Assembly (NCBI GenBank): GCA_014529385.2
Contig: CM043963.1
Span: forward strand, 66,382,895 to 66,446,894
Source of the DNA: Adiantum capillus-veneris
Lineage: Eukaryota; Streptophyta; Polypodiopsida; Polypodiales; Pteridaceae
DNA: 64,000 bases
Reading direction: 5' to 3'
Under the pieces are notes generated by a model. That model ran no database searches. It was not told where the DNA came from and saw nothing but the letters and a program-made list of their open reading frames with translations. Numbering within the stretch: position 1 is the first letter of the stretch; every line of letters starts with the position of its first letter. A program made the translations under genes and the position numbers. Of the stretch, positions 53,773 through 64,000 are shown piece after piece.

Positions 53773-55194
53773 ATGGCAGAAAGTTCAACTCAAGTCACAC
53801 AGATTGTTGGAGAGAAGCTGACCAGAGAGAACTACAACATATGGTCTTATAGGATGGAGAACTTTATCATGGGCAAAGGTTTATGGGATTATATTACAGG
53901 TGAACAAGAGTGTCCCGAGGTTGGTTTGGAACCAAATAGAGAGAATGTTGAAGCACATAAAACATGGCAAGCAGGAGTAGAAGCTTACAAGAAGTGGATC
54001 GAGAATTCAAGGAAAGTGATGCATTGGATTTCAATATGCATTAGTGACTTCTTTATACCACATGTGAAGAAGGCTCAATCTCCAAAGGAAGCATGGGAGA
54101 TACTAGCAAGAATGAACAACTCCAATACAGAACCACGAAAAGTTCACTTGAAGCAAAGGTTACATTGTGTATGGCGAGGAAAAAGATCCATATCAGATTA
54201 TGTGACAGAGATAAAGCAAATACAGGAAGATCTTGCGAGCATTAATGTTGAAGTTCCAGATGATGACTTAGTTTCAGTGACATTGAATGGTTTGGGACCG
54301 GAATACAAGTCATTGGATACATCTATATCTGTTCGAGGACACATGCCTGATTTTGAAGAGTTAGTAAACCTTTGTTTGCAAGAAGAGGTGAAGTTAGGCA
54401 AGTCAGGTCCTTCTACATCAAATAACAATTCCAGAGATCAGGTTTTTTACTCTAGAGGTCGTGGAAACAATAGAGGTGGAAGAGGAAACTATGGTCATGG
54501 AAACAATGTTGGAAGAGGTCAATGGCAAAACCAACAAAGTCAAAGTTACAATGATTATAGCCAAAGAGGCAGGGGGAGAGCCCGAACTCGTGGACGTGGA
54601 GGTGGACGATTTGTACGTCCTCAAAGAGATGGATATTGTAACAGATGTGGCATTTATGGTCACTTTGAAAGAGAATGTTACACAAGGCTAAATCAAAATC
54701 GTGATCGTGGTGGAAGAGGCCAAGGTTATGGCAGACATGGAGGAAACTTTGCTGGATACAATCCTCATGATCAAAATATATATGACAATAGATCGAGTGG
54801 ACATTTATTTCCTATGGAGCATGTTGTTGGAAGCATGGTGGAACCACATCATACAGATGATTGGTATTTAGATAGTGGTGCCACAAATCATATGACATAT
54901 CATGGTGAATGGTTTGACAGAAAAGAGAAATTAGAAGAGGATGAGTTTGTCGCTACAGGTGATGATACTATGCATCGGATTACACATGTTGGTTCAGTTC
55001 CATTGCTAGAAAAAGACGGGACATACAACACATTGGGAGATGTTCTATATGTGCCTTCAATCACAAAGAATTTAGCATCAGTTGAACAAATGACAGATCA
55101 ACGGTTGCAAGTCCGTTTTAATCATTATGGCTGCTTCATAGAGGAGTTTCACAAAGGCACACCAGGCAAGATATTGGCATGTGGAAGAAAGTAA
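53773..55194 (+). CDS. Copia Gag and protease (gag-pol first part)
   Basis: Start MAESSTQVTQIVGEKLTREN is the first ATG matching copia gag N-termini; the frame is open upstream to 53695. Gag core (NYNIWSYRMENFIMGKGLW, VHLKQRLHCVWRGKRSISDY) is followed by an Arg/Gly-rich stretch (RGRGNNRGGRGNYG), CCHC knuckle CNRCGIYGHFEREC near residue 288, and protease WYLDSGATNHMT near residue 363. The frame ends at TAA 55192-55194, then continues in the same frame into pol. The stop lies in the protease to GAG-pre-integrase linker (KILACGRK*GRLFSLEAG), an unusual place for a designed stop. Confidence 0.93.
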   Translation: MAESSTQVTQIVGEKLTRENYNIWSYRMENFIMGKGLWDYITGEQECPEVGLEPNRENVEAHKTWQAGVEAYKKWIENSRKVMHWISICISDFFIPHVKKAQSPKEAWEILARMNNSNTEPRKVHLKQRLHCVWRGKRSISDYVTEIKQIQEDLASINVEVPDDDLVSVTLNGLGPEYKSLDTSISVRGHMPDFEELVNLCLQEEVKLGKSGPSTSNNNSRDQVFYSRGRGNNRGGRGNYGHGNNVGRGQWQNQQSQSYNDYSQRGRGRARTRGRGGGRFVRPQRDGYCNRCGIYGHFERECYTRLNQNRDRGGRGQGYGRHGGNFAGYNPHDQNIYDNRSSGHLFPMEHVVGSMVEPHHTDDWYLDSGATNHMTYHGEWFDRKEKLEEDEFVATGDDTMHRITHVGSVPLLEKDGTYNTLGDVLYVPSITKNLASVEQMTDQRLQVRFNHYGCFIEEFHKGTPGKILACGRK

Positions 55195-55200
55195 GGTCGC

Positions 55201-58140
55201 TTGTTCTCATTGGAAGCTGGAGATCCATGTTTACACAGCGGTATGTATGCAAACAAATCAGCCACTCAAGATGATTGGGCAGAGTTATGGCATAAGAGGA
55301 TTGGTCATGTCAATTTTAGAAGACTAAAGCATATGCAATCAAATCAAATTGTACGTGGATTACCAAAGTTTGGCAGATTGAATTTTGATCATGTTTGTGA
55401 AGCTTGTCAATTTGGAAAGCAATCTCGTTTACCATTTCCAAAGAGGGGGAGAATTAGCCAAAGTCCTTTGGAAATTGTTCATTCAGATATTTGGGGACCT
55501 TGTGATCATGTTACACCAAATGGTTGTCGATATTTCATCACATTCATGGATGATTACAGCAGAATGACATGGGTTTACTTTCTAAAGGCAAAGTCAGAGG
55601 CATTTGAAGTATTTTTGGAGTTCAAAGTTATGGTTGAGAAAGAGAATGGTTGTCAAATTAAATGCCTACGTACAGATGGAGGGGGAGAGTACATGTCACA
55701 CAGTTTTGATGATTACTTATGTGAACAAGGCATAAGAAGACAGATTACTTGTAGATACACACCACAACAAAATGGAGTTGCGGAGAGAAAGAATAGAGTC
55801 ATAGCAGAGATTGCAAGAGCCATGATGAATGAGATGAATATGCCATTAACATATTGGGCTGAAGCAGTTCATACAGCAATACACATTATGAATCGAACAC
55901 CAACAGCTGCCATTCATGAAATTTCACCTTATGAGAGACTTTATGGGATCAAGCCAACAGTTTCCTACATGAAAGTTTTTGGTTGTGTTTGCTATGTTCA
56001 TGTGCCAAATGAAGCAAGAAAGAAGATGGAGCCAAAGGCAGTGAAGTGTATATTCTTGGGCTACCCAGTTGAAAAGAAAGGTTACAAGTGCTATGATCCT
56101 ACGACAAGACAAGTTTATGTCAGTAGAGATGTCAGATTTTGTGAGCATGAACCATGGTATAAACCAAAGCCAGTGATGATAGAAGATGAGTATGAAGAGA
56201 AAGAGAATGTGCGTCATGTTGTTGATAAGCCAGGACCATCAAAAAGAACTATTTCAGGACCACATATGGCAGAGGAGAGTACAGGAAGTGTCAACCCATG
56301 GAGTGGTCGTTTGCGAGATAAGAAGCAAGACGAGAAAGGCAAGAAGAAAGTGGTTGAAGAGAGTTCTGGAGATGAAAGCCTCGATGAAGAGCATGGTTTA
56401 CCAATTTTGAGGACACCTGGCAGTAAGCATATTGAGAAATATGTACCCCCATATGCAAGAGTTGAAGAGAAGAGTGCACCACAGTTGAGAAGATCAGACA
56501 GGGTGCGTTATCCAGTTGATAGATTGACATACAACGGTTACATGCGTACATATTATTCATACATGGTTTCACGTGTGCAACATAAAGAGCCTACATGTTT
56601 TCAAGAGGCAATTGGAAAATCAGAATGGGAGTCAGCTATGGATGATGAGATGGATGCTCTTCTGAAGAATGACACTTGGGATTTGGTTCGCTTGCGAAGT
56701 GGAAAGAAAGCAATTGGTTCAAAATGGGTATACAAAGTCAAGTGCAAGTCAGATGGTAGTGTGGAAAGATACAAAGCGAGGCTTATTGCTAAAGGTTATG
56801 CACAAACAAAAGGTCTTGATTATGATGAGACATTTAGTCCAGTTGCAAAGATGACAATAGTCAGATTGGTGATAGCAATGGCAAGTATGTTCGGTTGGAA
56901 GTTACGGCAAATGGATGTGGATAATGCATTCTTGAATGGTGACTTGGAAGAAGAAGTTTATATGATACAACTAGAGGGTTATCAACATCCAGAGTTTCCA
57001 TATTATGTGTGTAAGTTGAAGAAAGCATTGTATGGTTTGAAGCAAGCATCTAGATCTTGGTGTGAAAAGATAACCAGATTCTTGAAGAAGATTGGATTTA
57101 AACAATCTACTGCTGATCACTCATTATTTTTGAAGCATGTTGATGGAGAGATCGTCGTTATTGTTATCTATGTTGATGACTTGATTCTCAATGGAAGTCA
57201 TGCTGAGAAAATTTTGCATGTCAAGAAGAGTTTGTTAAGAGAATTCAACATGAAGGACCTTGGTGAGTTGAGATATTTCTTGGGAATTGAAATTGTCAAT
57301 ACTTTATCAGGAATTTGGATAATACAAAGACAATATGCGTTGGATATGCTTGAGAAGTATGGAACGACATCGTGCAAACCGGTTGATACACCTCTTGATC
57401 AAAATGTGAAGTTGTTTGATGATGGACATTACATTGAGGATGTCACTATGTATCGCAAGATGGTTGGAAGCCTTATTTACTTGACAATAACAAGGCCAGA
57501 TTTGAGTTATGCAATGGGTGTTGTGAGTCAATTCATGCAAAATCCATGTAAGAGTCATCTTGATGCAGTGAGACGGATTATGAGATATGTGAAAGCCACT
57601 GTCAGTTATGGAATGTTTTATGAAAAGAATGGGAAGCTTTGTCTTTATGGTTACACAGATGCAGATTGGGCAGGAGATTTTATGGATAGAAGATCTACAA
57701 GTGGTTATGCATTTTCCATTGGCAATGGTATGATAAGTTGGAGTAGCAAGAAGCAATCAACTGTAGCATTATCAAGTACAGAAGCTGAATATCGTGGAGC
57801 AGCTTTGGCAGCATGTGAAGAGTCATGGTTGAGAGTACTTATGGTAGACTTTGGTTTTGACTATCTTGATAGTGTCATTATATATTGTGACAATATTAGC
57901 AGCATCATGTTGGCAAAGAATCCAGTCTACCATGCTCGCACTAAACACATTGAGGTACATTATCACTTCATTAGAGAAAACGTTTTGGCAAATGATATTG
58001 ATTTGGTGTATGTGAAGACAAATGATCAAGTTGCGGATATATTCACAAAAGCTCTTGGAAAGGAGAAGTTTTGCTACTTTCGTGAAGCATTGGGAATCCA
58101 TCATATGCAAGCTCACTCTGAGCTTGAGGGGGAGTGTTAA
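55201..58140 (+). CDS. Copia Pol: integrase, reverse transcriptase, RNase H (979 aa)
   Basis: In frame with gag after one stop codon. GAG-pre-integrase and zinc site (LWHKRIGHVNFRRLKHMQSN, CEACQFGKQ), integrase core D-D-E (IVHSDIWGPC, LRTDGGGEYMS, TPQQNGVAERKNR), RT (SKWVYKVKCKSDGSVERYKA, YGLKQASRSW, YVDDLIL near residue 656) and RNase H (YTDADWAGDFMDRRSTSGYA, VALSSTEAEY). The tail QVADIFTKALGKEKF is normal. It stops at TAA inside the first bases of the 3' LTR. No other lesion is seen. Confidence 0.95.
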   Translation: MFSLEAGDPCLHSGMYANKSATQDDWAELWHKRIGHVNFRRLKHMQSNQIVRGLPKFGRLNFDHVCEACQFGKQSRLPFPKRGRISQSPLEIVHSDIWGPCDHVTPNGCRYFITFMDDYSRMTWVYFLKAKSEAFEVFLEFKVMVEKENGCQIKCLRTDGGGEYMSHSFDDYLCEQGIRRQITCRYTPQQNGVAERKNRVIAEIARAMMNEMNMPLTYWAEAVHTAIHIMNRTPTAAIHEISPYERLYGIKPTVSYMKVFGCVCYVHVPNEARKKMEPKAVKCIFLGYPVEKKGYKCYDPTTRQVYVSRDVRFCEHEPWYKPKPVMIEDEYEEKENVRHVVDKPGPSKRTISGPHMAEESTGSVNPWSGRLRDKKQDEKGKKKVVEESSGDESLDEEHGLPILRTPGSKHIEKYVPPYARVEEKSAPQLRRSDRVRYPVDRLTYNGYMRTYYSYMVSRVQHKEPTCFQEAIGKSEWESAMDDEMDALLKNDTWDLVRLRSGKKAIGSKWVYKVKCKSDGSVERYKARLIAKGYAQTKGLDYDETFSPVAKMTIVRLVIAMASMFGWKLRQMDVDNAFLNGDLEEEVYMIQLEGYQHPEFPYYVCKLKKALYGLKQASRSWCEKITRFLKKIGFKQSTADHSLFLKHVDGEIVVIVIYVDDLILNGSHAEKILHVKKSLLREFNMKDLGELRYFLGIEIVNTLSGIWIIQRQYALDMLEKYGTTSCKPVDTPLDQNVKLFDDGHYIEDVTMYRKMVGSLIYLTITRPDLSYAMGVVSQFMQNPCKSHLDAVRRIMRYVKATVSYGMFYEKNGKLCLYGYTDADWAGDFMDRRSTSGYAFSIGNGMISWSSKKQSTVALSSTEAEYRGAALAACEESWLRVLMVDFGFDYLDSVIIYCDNISSIMLAKNPVYHARTKHIEVHYHFIRENVLANDIDLVYVKTNDQVADIFTKALGKEKFCYFREALGIHHMQAHSELEGEC
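58122..58134 (+). promoter_or_regulatory. Polypurine tract of the copia element
   Basis: CTTGAGGGGGAG directly before the LTR start TGTTAAAG; it is also coding (end of Pol). Confidence 0.85.
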
Positions 58141-58363
58141 AGAATATGATGTTAAAGAATATGCCCATTGTGCTATGAGCGGCCGGACACTGACTATACT
58201 ATGTTGTAAATATACTTTGGATAATAGTTCAAAAGAGAAGAAGAGAAGAGCAGCTCGTTGAATGGCTGCTGCAGGGTAACGATTGTGTGTGTGTGTCTTG
58301 ATGTGTGTTGGTGTGTGTGTGTAGTCTTCTTTCCTCCCTTCTCCATCACCTGCGCACTCTACA
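58135..58363 (+). repeat. 3' LTR of the copia element (229 bp)
   Basis: Carries an 8-bp AGAAGAGA-type duplication absent from the 5' LTR. Confidence 0.95.
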
Positions 58364-58368
58364 TGCAC
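58364..58368. repeat. Target-site duplication TGCAC (right)
   Basis: Follows LTR end CTCTACA; matches 52643-52647. Confidence 0.93.
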
Positions 58369-59159
58369 AAAACCAATGCTGTGTGACTGCCAAGTTGACA
58401 TCAAAAGCACCAAAAACCATCCAGATACATATCCTCTGGTGAGGGTACCGTAAGAGGGGAACTCCAGCTACCTGTATCATCGAAGGTATCTCAGTCTTTG
58501 AGCCAGCTCAAAGAAAACCTCACACTATCGAACCTCCAAAGGCTAATGCAGACACAAAAGTACTAGCCATAGTCGCAGAAAGGGCTCTTCTGGTTTGAGT
58601 CTTAGAAACGGTCGGGAAAACTACCAAAATAGCCAAAAAAATGGCTCCACACGTAGTACAATAGGTAGTGTCTACAACTCAATGTACATGAGTGACTGCG
58701 CTCAAGCAGGCACCGAAGAACTGCTGCATGTAGTAAAAAATATCCCTATGGGGATATCTGCTCTCATAAGATCCCAATAGCACTATGGTGTGCTAAAGAA
58801 AGCACGCATCTGTCAGCGTATCTGTCCACAGATAAATTGCTATCAAAATGACTGCCAAAATTTCTTGAAAAGCATTGTGTCTGTATGTGTCTAGAAACTT
58901 GGAGATACTGCATGTAAACAGGCTCAAAAGCCCCCTCTAACATGTGTGTCAATGTCGGTATGTGCCGATTTCTATTGTCGGATGGAAATGCATTAGTCGA
59001 ATAGCCACCAAAGGGAGATGTAGCCAGAAACCATGATGTAAAGTTTGATCGGTGCGCTCGACGGCGATGTCGGGTGTCACTCCTCTATGGTAAAGGCACC
59101 TCACCCATGCACGTGGCAAGCACAACCATCCGCAGGAAGATGGTCGTCCACGGGAAAAA
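58369..59159. other. Spacer, no recognised gene
   Basis: Short frames only. Confidence 0.4.
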
Positions 59160-59309
59160 AAAAGGTAGAGAAATAAGTAGAGATAGAAAATAAAAAGTAG
59201 AGAGAAATAAAAAGTAGGTTTACGGTATAAAAAGTAGGGTTAGAAAATAAAAAGTAGAGAAATAAAATAAAAATTAGAGACACATAAAAATAGAAAGTAG
59301 AGAGAGAAA

Positions 59310-59381
<72 letters not shown>

Positions 59382-59505
59382 CTCAAGAGAAGTAGAGTAG
59401 AGAGGGAGAAAAAGAGAGAGAAAGGGGGAGTAGAGAGTAAAGAGATAGATATGGTAGAGAAAGAGAGAGGGGGAGGGAGAATAGTAAGCAAGAGAGGGAG
59501 AGGGA

Positions 59506-59551
<46 letters not shown>

Positions 59552-59760
59552 AAGGAGAGAGAGATAGAGTAGAGTAGAGAGTGAGGGAGATAGACTGTTT
59601 GAGAGCCTGTATAAATGTGTATATGTCCGTATATAGGTGTGTGTATGCATGAATATATGTTTGTGTATATGTTTGTATCTATGTGTAGATATGTATACAT
59701 GTGTATATGTATGCATGTGTATATGTATATATGTGTGTATGTGAATGTATTTACACTAAG
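59160..59760. repeat. Polypurine/GA-rich and TGTATA-rich simple sequence
   Basis: 59160-59590 is almost purely purine plus T on the + strand, with AAATAAAAAGTAGAGAGA units and long GA runs (about 59315-59378, 59513-59546). 59600-59760 is a degenerate TGTATATG repeat. Open frames across it are low-complexity and are not genes. Confidence 0.9.
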
Positions 59761-62629
59761 CAAGGGAGCATAGCACCCGATGGTTGAACGCTTTCTCTTG
59801 GGTATAGTCCCTTTTTAATTGTGGAGTTGCGGTCTATGGTCCAATTATGTATGGATTACCGCAACGTACCTTTAGTATTACCACAATTAAGATTGTGATG
59901 ATATCTAAACAGATGCCACTAGCCTATTGTCACTACTAGCTCCTACTTAGGTATAATAGTATATATGTGTGTGAGAGTATCTATGTGAGTGAGTGCACGT
60001 ATGTATCTATGTGAGGAAGAGAAAAAGCGGTGTGGAGAGAGAGGATTGGGTGTAGACATATAGAGGTATGTAGATAAGAGCTAGGTCCAAATACTTACCA
60101 CCCTTTAATGTAGATGTCGAATGAGAGATCGCCTACTGGGGAGCAACCCACTTATTCTTCCTTTGGTTGGTTCACGTCCTAGATGGGCCCCCATCCAGGG
60201 TGGACATCGTCTCCAGTGGACCCAAGTCTTGATATGGTAAGTCCAAACAATGGATTCAAGTGTATCTATAAATAATTTTTTGGAAGAATGAGTGTAGATT
60301 TCTTATTGTTATCAGTAGACATGGTTACCTTACACCTACAAAGGTGCCAGCCCATCTACCCAAGTTCCCCCGCTAGTGGTAGATGCAGACCTTCAATGCG
60401 CACTCTCTTTGCGAGAGGAGTACCTCCTTTTGTCGGAGGGCTTGTTTGGCCACTACGCTCCACAACAACTTGCGGCCTACAACCTTTCTCAGCAGACCAC
60501 ACCATGGGGGAGCCAGAGAGGGACTCCATATTTCCAGAGACTCGCGCCATCAGCACCTCCTTCTATCTCTTCTTACTGACCTACTACCATTCCATCGTCG
60601 GGCCCCACTCCCCTTCCATCACAGGGCCCCACACCACTCCATATGACTCTTGCTTCACCCGAACATCGTTGATAGACCATAGGTGGTCAATGAACTTCTC
60701 CTCGCAGCGCGCACTGCCGTTTATCTGAGGGTAGCGAGCGCCTTGAGAGGCGGAGCAATGGGGGGTCCTGTGGCTTTGCTTGTTTTAGTAGTGGAGGGAG
60801 GATGAAGTCTCCTGTTTTGGAGCATGCCGCTCTAGACACAGAGGACGAGGACATTGATGCACCCGTGCCAGACACGCATGGGATTTCTATAGGGTGAAGT
60901 ATGGCGGTAAAATCAACTTTGGTAAAGCACGGGACAGTGCATTTTGACACCATATATAAATTTTTATACACTTGACATATAAGAATTGTTTTATAGAATT
61001 CAAGGACCAAAAGATCGATCATGCACGCTACATCAAGGAAGTGTTGCATGGCTCGATTTCCAAATTCCCTTAATGATAGTTATTCATCATAGTGGTTGGA
61101 GGGGCATATGATTTTTTTTTTGAAAAATAATAAATCAAGTGTACTGCACACAACGACCAACTGAGTTGCAAATCTAGATAGGAACCATTGTGGCTGGAAC
61201 ATGGCAGATGTGGAGTGGGAGTGGGCAATGGCAAAAAAGGAAATAAACATGGATATATTTTTGCAAGGATTATCGTGTCTATTGCTGGCAAACCATTGCT
61301 GCATCTATTGCCGCTTTTATTACCGTAGATAAAAAGTTTTCTCTCTCCATTGTTAATTCGCAAAAATGTTAGCGTTGTTGGATTTTTTTCTTATAGTGAT
61401 AATTAAGCAAGGCCATTCCTCTAATAAAGGTTGACAATGTTGATTCTCTTCTATTTTTGGCATTTGCGTCAATCCAAGAACATGTTAGCTAAGAGCAATT
61501 AGAGTCCATTCTGTTTCATCTCCTCAATGAACTTATGCAAATCAAAGCTTCAATTTAAAGCATATTGCCTAGACTCTTCCAAAGATTGGAATATGCTAGT
61601 AGCATACAAACTTTGGCAACATGTCTACCTACTTATTATTGGAGGTTAGTATGAACCAATCCATGAGGGAATACAAGGTACAATCAACAGCTCTAAAGTT
61701 TTTTAGTAAACATAGCTATGAGCTAGATTCATCAATTTAGATGGTGGCTATGAGCGTGCTTCATTTACAAGGATGAAATTCACTCTCAAACGAGAAACTC
61801 CCTCTGAATTTCAGAATCACGGGCCATAAAGAGGCGACACAGTTAGCCAATTTCAAGTCTTCTTGTTTTTTGTATTTAATCTTTAAATTAAACATGATTT
61901 TTTTGGTTGTGAAAAGCAAGTGCTTTAACAATTTTAATGAGTGTTGGCTATGTCCACCATTAGAATCTTTTTACCTCTTCTTCATGAGCATATTTTTCAA
62001 TTTATTATGTATAGGTTCACGGGCTCTTTATGAGTTTGAGATTGCATCTATTATTTACTTCATGTGTTTTGGGTGGCCGGCCATTTGTTTTTGAAATTCT
62101 AGGCATATAAGTGAATTGTAGGTCATGTGAAAGAGGAAATATCATTTTGAGAGAAACCTAGAGTAGAGAGGAAGAAGAAGGAGGCTATGGAGATGACGCT
62201 TGGAGCCACATGTACTCTCTACACGAACCAGTTAAGCATGCAATCAAGGATTTAATATTCCCGTTGTCGTGCTGTGACACGTATATAGTGGGAACGCATG
62301 CTACAAGATCTATCTTGTAATTTTTTAGATACATAATTATCTTTCCTATAATGTACATATGCATATTTAAGTATAATAATAAGCCTTCTATCCCATCCTA
62401 TTATTTTTCTCAAGGGTAACCTATTCTTACTTTACCATCAGAAAATACTATGGGAAAAGCATCAATAGCTCCGCCTCTTTAACTTGGGCAAAAAGCATTG
62501 ATTCTTTATTTCTACTATCTCATTATCATCTCACACCCTATTTAGATCCTATATCTAGGGTAAACTCCAATATATATATATATATTCTATGTATTTTTCA
62601 TATTTTTCTTATATTTCTTTTTAAATAGC
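59761..62629. other. Unannotated spacer
   Basis: I find no coding region, RNA gene or element end that I can support. The left boundary of the LTR at the window's right end may lie in the last part of this stretch. Confidence 0.4.
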
Positions 62630-63540
62630 TACTAGGAGGAAATCAAATCCTACTGGGACACTAGGTGGCATGATTTCAAAGATACACTTATTTTAATGCA
62701 TTATTGCAAGCATGATCACAAAACTTTGTCAAAGAGCAATGTCATGCTTTCATATGGCATGAGGTGTCCTTTGGAATCAAATGAAAGTCTAGGCTAAGGG
62801 GACCACAGGAAGACTTTTGCTGCCAGAAATGGATCCTATTTTGATGAATTTTTTACACAAGGTTCCAATACGAATTGGAAAATGATTTTAAAATGAAATA
62901 CGTAGCTAATGAGCTGAAGTTTCTGCCCATATTTTTACTTTTTTATTTGGAGCCATGGTTAAGGAGATATGATCAAAATACTGGACCCCAGTCTACCCAC
63001 ATCATGCAGGGACAGCTCATTTCCAACTCTTCCAATTCCTGTTCACACTGGCTCCTCTCTTCTTGTGTAAACCCTTGGGGGTTCCCTTCACCTATAAAAG
63101 GGGACCTCTTCTTTCTTGAAAAGGAACTCAAGCATTCAAGCCATTGATGAGAGAAATTCTTGAGGGAGTGAGTAGTAATGCCTAATTGTACTTAGCCATT
63201 AACATAAGCCTAAGCCTACACTTTCTCCTAGAGGAAGACTAGCCATCCTTGCATGCTATCCTTGGAAGATCAACTCTAATCAAAGAAGGGCGTGGACTTG
63301 GCGTATCAATCAAAGTTGAATTCTCCCCTCTTCTTCTCTCTCCATCAATAATGGTGCCAAAGGGTTTGTCAAGTAAGATGTGTTCTACATTGATGTTTTC
63401 TTGATTTTTTGTTGTTTTCTTTTTCATCTCTAACCCAACATATATATATATATATCTAATCTCATCTCCTTAACCAAACCTATCTCTCTCTCACTCTTAG
63501 TAATTCATCCTCTCTACAAATTTTAGGTTCTCCTTGCTAC
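62630..63540 (+). mobile_element. Part of a 5' LTR of a second Tat-like element
   Basis: Contains the LTR box shared with the central element (62871-62992, ending CTGGACCCCAG), a TATA box TATAAAAGG at 63093 and downstream leader-like sequence, followed by the same small ORFs. The exact ends and primer site were not located. Confidence 0.55.
63093..63101 (+). promoter_or_regulatory. TATA box in the right-edge LTR
   Basis: CACCTATAAAAGGGGACC context, about 100 bp after the shared LTR box. Confidence 0.6.
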
Positions 63541-63655
63541 AGGTACATCTCTCCCCGCGGTATCCTTACTGCCTACGGGAAAGAATAGGGCTTGGGAGGG
63601 AAACTTCTCATCTCTTCACTTCTCTCATATCTACATTTCTCACATACTATCCTAA

Positions 63656-63874
63656 ATGAATAACCCACATGATGATCATTTCTATCGCTTTCACTCTGTA
63701 CGATCTATTAGAATTAACGTATGGATTAGCCGTAAAATACACTTCCAACAACGTATAGTGTTTCTCTTTGGCCCAGAAAGGCTTAATGAAATACTTCTAT
63801 CACCGGATCGCATCATACTACCTCTCATAGACTATAACTTTTCTTTTGACGTAAGCGTAGTTATCTTGCTATGA
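63656..63874 (+). CDS. Pre-gag small ORF, A2-type (72 aa), second element
   Basis: MNNPHDDHFYRFHSVRS, then INVWISRKIHFQQRIVFLFG and IILPLIDYNFSFDVSVVILL. It is homologous to the ORF at 32666-32884, with the same length. Its stop TGA overlaps the start of the next ORF as ATGA. Function unknown. Confidence 0.68.
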   Translation: MNNPHDDHFYRFHSVRSIRINVWISRKIHFQQRIVFLFGPERLNEILLSPDRIILPLIDYNFSFDVSVVILL

Positions 63875-64000
63875 ACCAAGAGGATTTGTACACACAATTA
63901 ATCCCAATCACTAGACAAAATATATATATTATGGTAAGCACAAAACTACAATTCCAAAGAACAATTCGTAGCCTATTTGGTCAGCCAAGATTGAATGCCA
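63871..64000 (+). CDS. Pre-gag small ORF, A1-type, 3'-partial, second element
   Basis: MNQEDLYTQLIPITRQNIYI then VSTKLQFQRTIRSLFGQPRL, homologous to the ORF at 32432-32644 and cut by the window end. The order of the two ORF types is reversed relative to the central element. Confidence 0.66.
   Translation, partial: MNQEDLYTQLIPITRQNIYIMVSTKLQFQRTIRSLFGQPRLNA

Larger units (their letters stand above)
52648..58363 (+). mobile_element. Complete Ty1/copia LTR retrotransposon, 5716 bp
   Basis: Short LTRs (221 and 229 bp, TG..CA), TGCAC target duplications, a degenerate primer site, an 889-bp leader, a gag-pol frame of about 1455 codons with one internal stop, and a polypurine tract against the 3' LTR. 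LTRs differ by about seven substitutions and one 8-bp indel (about 3%). It has the standard copia order with integrase before RT. Confidence 0.96.

Noticed and set aside
55192-55194. Stop removed by RNA editing
   Set aside because: Editing of that kind is organellar in plants; nothing here suggests organelle DNA.
59240-59763. Ser/Leu-rich minus-strand proteins
   Set aside because: Translations of GA and TGTATA repeats.

Overview
The window is nuclear DNA from a land plant with a large, repeat-rich genome. Evidence: spliceable GT..AG genes, plant-type LTR retrotransposons (a chromovirus, a Tat-like Ty3/gypsy element with a second RNase H, two Ty1/copia elements), a CACTA-type TNP2 relic, initiator-Met-tRNA primer sites, and long CT/GA/TA microsatellites. 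The gene content fits a fern, lycophyte or gymnosperm better than a compact angiosperm genome, but the species cannot be fixed from sequence alone.

Layout. 1-2.1 kb: end of a multi-exon gene (+) resembling an uncharacterised DDE-transposase-like family. 2.1-3.1 kb: CT microsatellites mixed with an ATACCGGTAT-type minisatellite. 3.4-15.8 kb: one host gene (-) with a novel N-terminal region, a RING-like zinc finger and a C-terminal FCP1/HAD-phosphatase-like domain. A young, apparently intact 8.9-kb chromovirus (3758-12665) splits it inside the phosphatase domain, with target duplication ACTTC. 16-29 kb: old, rearranged repeats: inverted LTR remnants, an 18-bp inverted-repeat pair bounding 1.35 kb, a strong miRNA-like hairpin, a 560-bp tandem duplication, tail-to-tail gypsy relics and a decayed gag.

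29.7-44.7 kb: a very large Tat-like gypsy element (15.0 kb as found, about 12.3 kb without its nested insertion) with 2.66-2.68-kb LTRs. Between its primer site and gag it carries two duplicated pairs of small unrecognised ORFs. Pol has a dead first RNase H plus a second archaeal-type RNase H. A 2.69-kb solo LTR of a related subfamily sits in the integrase. Both insertions have 4-bp target duplications. The right edge (62.6-64.0 kb) is the 5' part of another diverged member: an LTR with the same sequence box, then homologues of the same small ORFs in swapped order, overlapping as ATGA. This pre-gag gene cassette is the best candidate in the window for an undescribed system.

45.8-48.2 kb: CACTA/TNP2 transposase relic (-). 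48.5-52.4 kb: decayed Ty1/copia (-). 52.6-58.4 kb: complete Ty1/copia (+) with 221/229-bp LTRs, target duplication TGCAC and one in-frame stop in an otherwise open gag-pol. 58.4-62.6 kb: microsatellite-rich sequence with no recognised gene.

Relative ages from LTR divergence counted by eye: chromovirus youngest (one substitution and one indel in about 1.59 kb), then the Tat-like element (about 1-2%), then the + strand copia (about 3%).
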